From: Gloeocapsopsis dulcis | GTDB lineage: Bacteria > Cyanobacteriota > Cyanobacteriia > Cyanobacteriales > Chroococcidiopsidaceae | Assembly (NCBI RefSeq): GCF_032163395.1 | Contig: NZ_CP119968.1 | Span: 3,498,001 to 3,562,000, forward strand | Direction of reading: 5' to 3' | DNA length: 64,000 nt | Shown: positions 58,476-64,000 of the stretch, piece after piece | Numbering within the stretch: the first letter of the stretch is position 1 | Layout of the letters: each line of letters opens with the position of its first letter | The notes under the pieces: generated by a model | Told to the model about the DNA's origin: nothing | What the model saw: the letters and a program-made list of their open reading frames with translations, nothing else | The model's database searches: none | Translations under genes and position numbers: made by a program

Positions 58476-59030
58476 TTCCTCTGCAAACTGCCGATCAAGC
58501 GGTAAGTGTCCAACCAAAAGCCGAAAGTAGATAGGTCCATAAAGAATGTCGATCGCCAGTTCTGGATCAAGACTTGGATCAAATTCACCCCTCTCAATAC
58601 CCTGCTGAAGAATGGCTTTAGCCGCAGTCCGACGGGGATAAAGGAAACGATCGCGATACCGTTCCAGGGTTTCGGGGCAAGCTTGTCCTTCCGCAATAAT
58701 TTGTGCCACGATTCGCCCATAATCCCCACAGAAGGCTTTGATGAGCGCCATCATCTGCTGAGTGATGGTTTCCGTTGCTGATAGACCTTGCGGGAACTGA
58801 ATTTCAGGCGAGAGTTTTTCTAAAACCGCATCCATGGCGACTGCTGCTTTGTTGGACCACCAGCGGTAAATTGTGGTTTTGCCGACTCCAGATTCGCGGG
58901 CGATCGCCTCTATCGACAAGTCTCTCATTGTGGTTGTTTTGAGCAACTCCCAGGTTGCATCTAAGATCGCCGCCTTTGATTCTTCAGAACGAGGTCGTCC
59001 AATCCGTTTATTAACAGAGGCTTGAGGCAT
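58428..59030 (-). CDS. TetR-family regulator
   Basis: 200 residues; helix-turn-helix at about 18-62 (AAILDATWELLKTTT, GVGKTTIYRWWSNK). TetR_C-type second domain. Divergent from an SDR gene at 59212, with an inverted repeat in the gap that fits an operator. Confidence 0.87.
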   Translation of the reverse strand: MPQASVNKRIGRPRSEESKAAILDATWELLKTTTMRDLSIEAIARESGVGKTTIYRWWSNKAAVAMDAVLEKLSPEIQFPQGLSATETITQQMMALIKAFCGDYGRIVAQIIAEGQACPETLERYRDRFLYPRRTAAKAILQQGIERGEFDPSLDPELAIDILYGPIYFRLLVGHLPLDRQFAEELPQWALKVLETNEKL

Positions 59031-59075
59031 TTTTGAAATGAGTGCTTGACATCTAAGTTTTATTCTAATACGATA

Positions 59076-59102
59076 CGTTTCATAAATAAAAAATACGAAA
59101 CG
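59076..59102. promoter_or_regulatory. possible TetR operator
   Basis: CGTTTC (59076-59081) and GAAACG (59097-59102) form an inverted repeat between the divergent TetR and SDR genes; ATACG occurs next to both arms. Confidence 0.5.
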
Positions 59103-59211
59103 AAGCGAAATTGAAAGTTAGGAGGTTATGCAAGGCACCTATTCTGACAAGCTTGACTGAAATCACGCAGAAATGTTGGACAAACCGCACCGCTACAAAA
59201 GGAGATTCATC

Positions 59212-60066
59212 ATGAGTGCGCAAGATGTAAAGGTTTGGTTGATTACAGGTAGTTCCACTGGATTTGGACGAACGCTAGCTGAAACCGTTTTGAAAGAGGG
59301 TGATCGCGTCATTGCCACAGCACGTAAACCAGAGCAATTAGCAGGTTTAGTCGAACAGTTTTCTGAAAGCGTCAAGGTGATCGCCCTGGATGTTACGCAA
59401 CCTGAACAGATTCAAACCGCATTAGAGCAAGCACTGGCTACCTTTGGACAAATTGATGTGCTAGTGAATAATGCCGGATACGGTTTGATCGGGGCATTGG
59501 AGGAGGTAAGCCAAGAACAAATTCGGCGTAATTTTGAAACGAACCTGTTTGGTGCCATTAATATGATGCGGGCAATTTTGCCAATTATGCGACAACAGGG
59601 TAGGGGACATATCGTGAATATGTCCGCGATCGCAGGGTTTACTAATGAGTTGGGGTTTTCCATCTATGGAAAAGCTAAGTTTGCCCTAGAGGGTATGTCT
59701 GAAGCGCTGCGGGGCGAGGTAGCACCCTTTGGGATTAAAGTCACGATTGTTGAACCAGGACCCTTCCGTACCGATTTTATTGGGCGATCGCTCGTTCGGA
59801 CTGCCCATCCCATGCCAGAGTATGAAACCACAGTGGGTAAGTTTCTCAACTTCCTCAACACGATCGAAGGTAAACAACCTGGCGATCCAGAAAAAGCCGC
59901 CAACGCAATTATTCAAGTCGTGAAATCAGAGAATCCACCCTTGCGGCTAGTGCTGGGCAAGTACGCTTATGCTAAGTTTCGCGAAAAGATTGAATCGCTT
60001 ACCCAAGAGTTAGATGCCTGGGCAGAAGTGGGCATGAACACCGACTTTGAAACAACTCAAGTATAA
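59212..60066 (+). CDS. short-chain dehydrogenase/reductase
   Basis: 284 residues from ATG 59212 (AAGGAG just upstream; the frame also opens at 59173 but less plausibly). TGSSTGFG cofactor motif, NNAGYG, Ser in NMSAIAG, Tyr-x3-Lys in YGKAK. Likely the target of the divergent TetR regulator. Confidence 0.87.
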   Translation: MSAQDVKVWLITGSSTGFGRTLAETVLKEGDRVIATARKPEQLAGLVEQFSESVKVIALDVTQPEQIQTALEQALATFGQIDVLVNNAGYGLIGALEEVSQEQIRRNFETNLFGAINMMRAILPIMRQQGRGHIVNMSAIAGFTNELGFSIYGKAKFALEGMSEALRGEVAPFGIKVTIVEPGPFRTDFIGRSLVRTAHPMPEYETTVGKFLNFLNTIEGKQPGDPEKAANAIIQVVKSENPPLRLVLGKYAYAKFREKIESLTQELDAWAEVGMNTDFETTQV

Positions 60067-60129
60067 GAAGGTGCTGGCGCTGATGGGTTGACCTTTTTGA
60101 GCCAGCACAACCAAGGAGGTAAGACGAGC

Positions 60130-60240
60130 GTAAATCCTCAGTCCACCATCCTGGTTCTTGGTACCACGGGCAAAGCCGGCGCAAAAACTGCACAAATTCT
60201 CGCTGAATCTGGTGATGTCAAAGTCGTTGCAGAATTTTTT
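60130..60240 (+). pseudogene. NmrA-like Rossmann fragment
   Basis: STILVLGTTGKAGAKTAQIL followed by AESGDVKVVAE is the first beta-alpha-beta unit of an NmrA/NAD(P)-binding protein; the rest of such a gene is missing and the frame runs into unrelated sequence before the next SDR. Confidence 0.6.
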
Positions 60241-60332
60241 ACTGCAACTCATAATCATTATGACTATGATAAAAGAACAAGCTACCCATCTGTAATCTTG
60301 TCAGGTGGATTGAGGGAGATAGGAGTTAACCA

Positions 60333-61091
60333 ATGAGTAGACTACAAGGAAAATACGCATTAATTACGGGTGCTTCACAAGGATTGGGGTTACAGCTTGC
60401 GCTCCAGTTTGCCCAAGAGGGAGCAGCAGGTATTGCCATTGTTGCTCGTGGGGCTGAGTTACTTGAAGAAGCTCGTCATCTCATTCAAAACGCTGCACCG
60501 GAAATGAAGGTGTTGGCAGTAACTGCCGATGTCAGCCAACCTCAAGACATTGAGCGCATCGTTGCCACAACGCTGAACGAGTTTCAGGGACGATTGGATA
60601 TTTTAATCAACAATGCATCTACGATCGGTTCCTCGCCCATGCCTTTCTTACTCGATTATCCACTGGAAGACTTCCGCAACGTTCTGAATACTAACCTGAT
60701 TGCGCCGTTTCTGCTGATCAAAAAGGTGTTGCCTGCCATGATTGAAAATGGTGGTTCAATTATCAACGTCACCAGTGATGCAGGGGTCACAGGATATCCA
60801 GGTTGGGGTGCCTATGGCATCTCAAAGTTTGGGCTAGAAGGACTGTCTCAAACCTGGGCAGCAGAGCTAGAGGAGAGCAATGTGCGTGTGAATTGGGTTG
60901 ATCCAGGCAACATGAACACTGCTATGCATCGTGCAGCTGAACCCGATGAAGATCCAACGCAGTGGGCTGATCCTCAAGAAGTCACAGACATCTTTATCTA
61001 TTTAGCATCGGACGAGTCCAAAGATTTTCATGGACAACGATTTGAGGCACAAGAGGACGACTTTGAGAAAGCGACTCATGAAGCGGCTTGA
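60333..61091 (+). CDS. short-chain dehydrogenase/reductase
   Basis: 252 residues. TGASQGLG cofactor motif, NNASTIG, Ser in NVTSDAG and Tyr-x3-Lys in YGISK. GGAG-type ribosome-binding region before ATG 60333. Same strand as the SDR at 59212 and the queA-like gene; substrate unknown. Confidence 0.86.
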   Translation: MSRLQGKYALITGASQGLGLQLALQFAQEGAAGIAIVARGAELLEEARHLIQNAAPEMKVLAVTADVSQPQDIERIVATTLNEFQGRLDILINNASTIGSSPMPFLLDYPLEDFRNVLNTNLIAPFLLIKKVLPAMIENGGSIINVTSDAGVTGYPGWGAYGISKFGLEGLSQTWAAELEESNVRVNWVDPGNMNTAMHRAAEPDEDPTQWADPQEVTDIFIYLASDESKDFHGQRFEAQEDDFEKATHEAA

Positions 61092-61129
61092 ATGCCGACG
61101 CATCTTTACTAGTAAAAAAGGAATGATTC

Positions 61130-62179
61130 ATGTCTGCCCCTTTTTCCTTCACACTTCCACCTGAGCTGTTTGCGAAAGAGCCACCAGAGCGGAGAGGCAT
61201 TGCTCGCGATCGCGTTCGGTTGATGGTCATTAATCGCCAAACATTTCAAGTACAGCATAGCCGCTTTGATCGATTGGGAGACTTTCTGCGTCCGCAGGAT
61301 TTGCTTGTATTCAATTCTAGTCGCACCCTTCCCGCCTTGCTTGAGGGGTGTGAAGCTGCAGGAGGAACCTGTATGCAAGTTCGTTTAGCCGAACGTCTTC
61401 CCGATGATACTTGGCTAGCATTGCTATTATGCCAGCAGGGTGAGCCTTTTGCTTGTGGGTTGCGCAGCGGGATGCAGATTCATTTCAGCCCGCAGTTAAG
61501 CGCGATTGTACGATCGCGCGATCGCGTAATCCCCCGACTTTGGAAACTGCAGTTCTCTCAATCAGGCACCGCATTAATCAACTCGCTTTACCGCTTGGGA
61601 GAGCCGATCCGCTATGAGTACGTGTCTGCTCCTTGGGATTTGGACTACTATCAAACCGTCTACGCTAAAGAACCTGGTTCTGCTGAAATGCCGTCTGCAG
61701 GTCGCGCCTTCACTTGGAAACTATTGTTCGACCTGCAGCGACAAGGTATCGAAGTTGCCCATATCGTCCTGCATACGGGACTTTCCTCTTACATAGATGA
61801 CGATCTTGATGCCCTACACCTTGCCTCTGAGGAGGAGTACTTTATCAGCGAGGCGACAGCTAAAAAAATTAACCAAACGCATCAAGCAGGCAGACGGGTG
61901 ATTGCAGTGGGTACTACCGTAGTACGAGCGTTAGAGTCAGTGGTTGACGCAGCAGGGAAGGTGCGCGCAGGGCACAGCTATACCCGACTGCGGATTACAG
62001 AGAACCACAGGCTTAAAGCCGTAGAGGGGCTGCTAACCGGATTGCATGAGCCAGAAGCAAGCCATCTCGATTTGCTCACTGCTTTCTTACCGCCAGCAAT
62101 GATTCGAGAAGCGTACCAAGAAGCGGTTCGCGATCGCTATCTTTGGCATGAGTTTGGCGATTTGAATTTGATTATTTAA
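61130..62179 (+). CDS. QueA-like S-adenosylmethionine:tRNA ribosyltransferase-isomerase
   Basis: 349 residues. DRVRLMVINR and FLRPQDLLVFNSSRTLPALL at the N-terminus, AGRAFTW..LLF, VLHTGLSSY, VGTTVVRALES and a C-terminal AFLPPAMIREAYQEAVRDRY match QueA. It would transfer and isomerise ribose from SAM to 7-aminomethyl-7-deazaguanine in tRNA. Some positions differ from housekeeping QueA (for example HTGL and FNSSRT), so this could be a paralogue rather than the main gene. Confidence 0.8.
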   Translation: MSAPFSFTLPPELFAKEPPERRGIARDRVRLMVINRQTFQVQHSRFDRLGDFLRPQDLLVFNSSRTLPALLEGCEAAGGTCMQVRLAERLPDDTWLALLLCQQGEPFACGLRSGMQIHFSPQLSAIVRSRDRVIPRLWKLQFSQSGTALINSLYRLGEPIRYEYVSAPWDLDYYQTVYAKEPGSAEMPSAGRAFTWKLLFDLQRQGIEVAHIVLHTGLSSYIDDDLDALHLASEEEYFISEATAKKINQTHQAGRRVIAVGTTVVRALESVVDAAGKVRAGHSYTRLRITENHRLKAVEGLLTGLHEPEASHLDLLTAFLPPAMIREAYQEAVRDRYLWHEFGDLNLII

Positions 62180-62229
62180 CGATGCTCTCAGAAAGGTAGC
62201 ATAGCTAGAAGTAGACCAGGAGAGATGGT

Positions 62230-62652
62230 ATGGCTGCTCAAGCAATCTACGTAACAGATCTCCAGCATATCGATTGGCAAGAAATGAAATCGACATTAGC
62301 AGCTGATGCCTTTGATAATGGACGAACTCCTGAACAACTGCAAGCATCGTTTGAGAATAGTTACGCTACGGTCATTGCCTATATTAATGCTCAAATTGTC
62401 GGGACTGCTCGCGTGCTTTCTGACGGGGTCTGCAATGCTTACATTGTCGATGTTTGGACGCTCACTCAGTATCGTAGACGGGGAATTGCAACCGCAATGA
62501 TGCAGCTGCTCTTAGCCAAACTTGAAGGACAGCACGTTTATCTGTTTACAGATGACGCAATTGAGTTTTATGAAAAGCTTGGCTTTGAAGCTCAACCGAC
62601 TGGACTTGGAACAGTAGTCGGGCAATGGTTAGGCAACAACAGTGACAGATAG
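62230..62652 (+). CDS. GNAT N-acetyltransferase
   Basis: 140 residues with the acetyl-CoA loop QYRRRGIATAMM and the terminal FYEKLGFEAQ of GNAT enzymes. The acceptor is unknown. 50 bp downstream of the queA-like gene. Confidence 0.85.
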   Translation: MAAQAIYVTDLQHIDWQEMKSTLAADAFDNGRTPEQLQASFENSYATVIAYINAQIVGTARVLSDGVCNAYIVDVWTLTQYRRRGIATAMMQLLLAKLEGQHVYLFTDDAIEFYEKLGFEAQPTGLGTVVGQWLGNNSDR

Positions 62653-62841
62653 GTTTTGATCAAATCTCGCATCACCTGATCAACAAAATATGAAATTATC
62701 TTTGACAATGCCTAATTCCTTTTGTATAGAAATGGTAGTAAGTATCCATATTAGTTGATCGAGGTTTTCCCGTTCAGTTCCAATTTCTAGCTTCACAAGC
62801 CTGACTGATCGCAGCTTTAGGATAGGAAATTTCTATTTTTT

Positions 62842-64000
62842 ATGGCAAAACCTATTATTCTTACCGTGGACGACGATCCGGAAGTTTTACAAGCAGTGGC
62901 GCGAGACTTACGGCAACAATATGGTTCTCGCTTTCGCATTGTTCGGGCAGATTCTGGACAAAGCGCGATCGAGGCAACTCAACAACTGAAACTCCGCAAT
63001 GAAGCTGTTGCGTTATTTCTAGTCGATCAACGAATGCCACGTATGAGTGGAGTCGAGTTTCTAGAGCAAGCGTTACCAATTTTTCCGACAGCCAAGCGCG
63101 CCTTGCTCACGGCTTATGCAGATACGGATGCAGCAATTCGTGCCATTAACAGTACGCAAATTGATTATTACTTACTCAAACCGTGGGACCCGCCTGAAGA
63201 GCGCTTGTATCCAGTTCTCGATGATTTACTTGAAGATTGGCTAGCATCGTTTCGCCCGCCGTTTGAGGGAATTCGGGTTGTGGGTAATCGTTGGTCGCCG
63301 CAGTCTCATCAGGTAAAAGACTTTTTAGCACGCAATCAAATTCCGTATCAGTGGCTAGATATTGAATTAGAACCCGAAGCCAGTAAGCTGGTTGAATATG
63401 CTGAGACGAATGATCAACAACAATTACCACTCGTCCTGTTTCCTGATGGCTCGCGCTTGATTCGACCGTCTAAGCTTGAAATCGCAGAACGGATTGGGTT
63501 GAAAACTCAGGCAGAACGTCCGTTTTATGATTTGGTAATCGTGGGCGGAGGTCCGGCGGGGCTGGCAGCTGCCGTGTATGGTGCGTCAGAAGGACTAACT
63601 ACAGTAATGATCGAGCGTGAAGCACCAGGCGGACAAGCGGGATCGAGTTCGCGGATTGAGAACTATCTCGGTTTTCCCGTCGGCTTAAGTGGGGGAGATC
63701 TAGCCCGCCGTGCCGTGACCCAAGCGCGGCGATTTGGGGTCGAGATTCTCAGCCCGCAAGAAGTGACCCGCGTGCGCGTTGAAGATCCGTATCGGATTGT
63801 CACTTTGACGGATGGTAGTGATATTAGCTGTCATGTATTGCTGGTAGCAACGGGAGTCTCTTACCGTCGGTTGATGGTGCCAGGGATGGAGCAGCTTTCT
63901 GGGGCAGGAGTATATTATGGCGCAGCGCAGACAGAAGCGATCGCATGTGCTGGTGAAGATATTTACGTCATCGGTGGAGCTAATTCTGCTGGACAAGCGG
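62842..64000 (+). CDS. response regulator - glutaredoxin-like - thioredoxin-reductase-like fusion (3' end outside window)
   Basis: From ATG 62842, 386 residues visible. 1-120: receiver domain with Asp62 as phosphoacceptor, acidic Asp10-12, Thr90 and Lys113 (LLKPW). 140-220: glutaredoxin/thioredoxin-like fold in which the usual CxxC position reads WSPQSH. 228-386: FAD/NAD oxidoreductase of the thioredoxin-reductase group, GGGPAG at 235-240, GGQAGSSS, VATGVSYR and VIGGANSAG. The redox CxxC of thioredoxin reductase is replaced by YYGAAQTEA, so this is not a classical disulfide reductase. Confidence 0.87.
   Translation, partial: MAKPIILTVDDDPEVLQAVARDLRQQYGSRFRIVRADSGQSAIEATQQLKLRNEAVALFLVDQRMPRMSGVEFLEQALPIFPTAKRALLTAYADTDAAIRAINSTQIDYYLLKPWDPPEERLYPVLDDLLEDWLASFRPPFEGIRVVGNRWSPQSHQVKDFLARNQIPYQWLDIELEPEASKLVEYAETNDQQQLPLVLFPDGSRLIRPSKLEIAERIGLKTQAERPFYDLVIVGGGPAGLAAAVYGASEGLTTVMIEREAPGGQAGSSSRIENYLGFPVGLSGGDLARRAVTQARRFGVEILSPQEVTRVRVEDPYRIVTLTDGSDISCHVLLVATGVSYRRLMVPGMEQLSGAGVYYGAAQTEAIACAGEDIYVIGGANSAGQA

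Overview
The window is chromosomal DNA of a cyanobacterium. The HIP1 octamer (GCGATCGC) and close variants recur throughout, inside genes and between them. The gene set is typically cyanobacterial: a photosystem II S4-domain protein, Ycf66, an isoleucyl-tRNA synthetase carrying a membrane-anchoring CAAD insert, a KaiB-like protein beside a PilT-type ATPase, and the serA-prmA gene pair. The genus cannot be fixed from the sequence alone.

Layout. 1-6.1 kb: sugar-type oxidoreductase (cut by the window edge), a 45-residue membrane protein, a PlsY/PEP-synthase-like fusion, a lipid kinase and an ExoD protein. 6.1-8.3 kb: a scar where a stress-protein gene is cut and joined to the 3' end of cas12k, a decayed CRISPR repeat and homing guide, and an internally deleted IS. 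8.3-20.1 kb: TetR/thioesterase/Rieske/TetR cluster, then housekeeping genes (fabG, thioredoxin, prmA, serA, PSII S4, SDR, alanine symporter, universal stress protein). 20.2-24.9 kb: mobile, decayed segment with sulfotransferase, truncated IS605 tnpB, a DUF4258/DUF2283 toxin-antitoxin-like pair, tRNA-Val(GAC), a Tn7-like transposon end, a second copy of the same IS and a penicillin-acylase pseudogene. 24.9-45.4 kb: siderophore ABC ATPase, PMT mannosyltransferase, trmB, phosphoesterase, FIST protein, wecB, a full-length tnpB element, pilT, KaiB-like, gnd, ycf66, ileS, parA, azoreductase. 45.4-51 kb: a three-gene operon of winged-helix protein, P-loop ATPase, and a protein joining a DEDDy exonuclease, a Cas4-like Fe-S nuclease and an FtsK motor. 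51.5-64 kb: a large membrane-anchored protein, thrC, BrkB, DUF4112, an IS605-like element without tnpB, hydrolase, TetR, SDRs, a queA-like gene, GNAT, and a response-regulator/thioredoxin-reductase-like fusion cut by the right edge.

The most striking result is the split remains of a type V-K CRISPR-associated transposon (CAST). At 6604-6828 lies a Cas12k C-terminal fragment. About 120 bp downstream a partial repeat ending GTTGAAAG is followed at once by an 18-nt guide (6962-6979) identical to the anticodon arm of tRNA-Val at 23350-23367. That target has GGTT (fits NGTN) immediately 5', and 57 bp beyond the PAM a TGTA-starting end with several TGTC..GTGAC repeats begins (23407). So guide, target, PAM and insertion product all survive in one window, about 16.4 kb apart, each cut off by a copy of the same defective IS. 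The second candidate system is the exonuclease/Cas4-like/FtsK operon, which I do not recognise as any named defence system.
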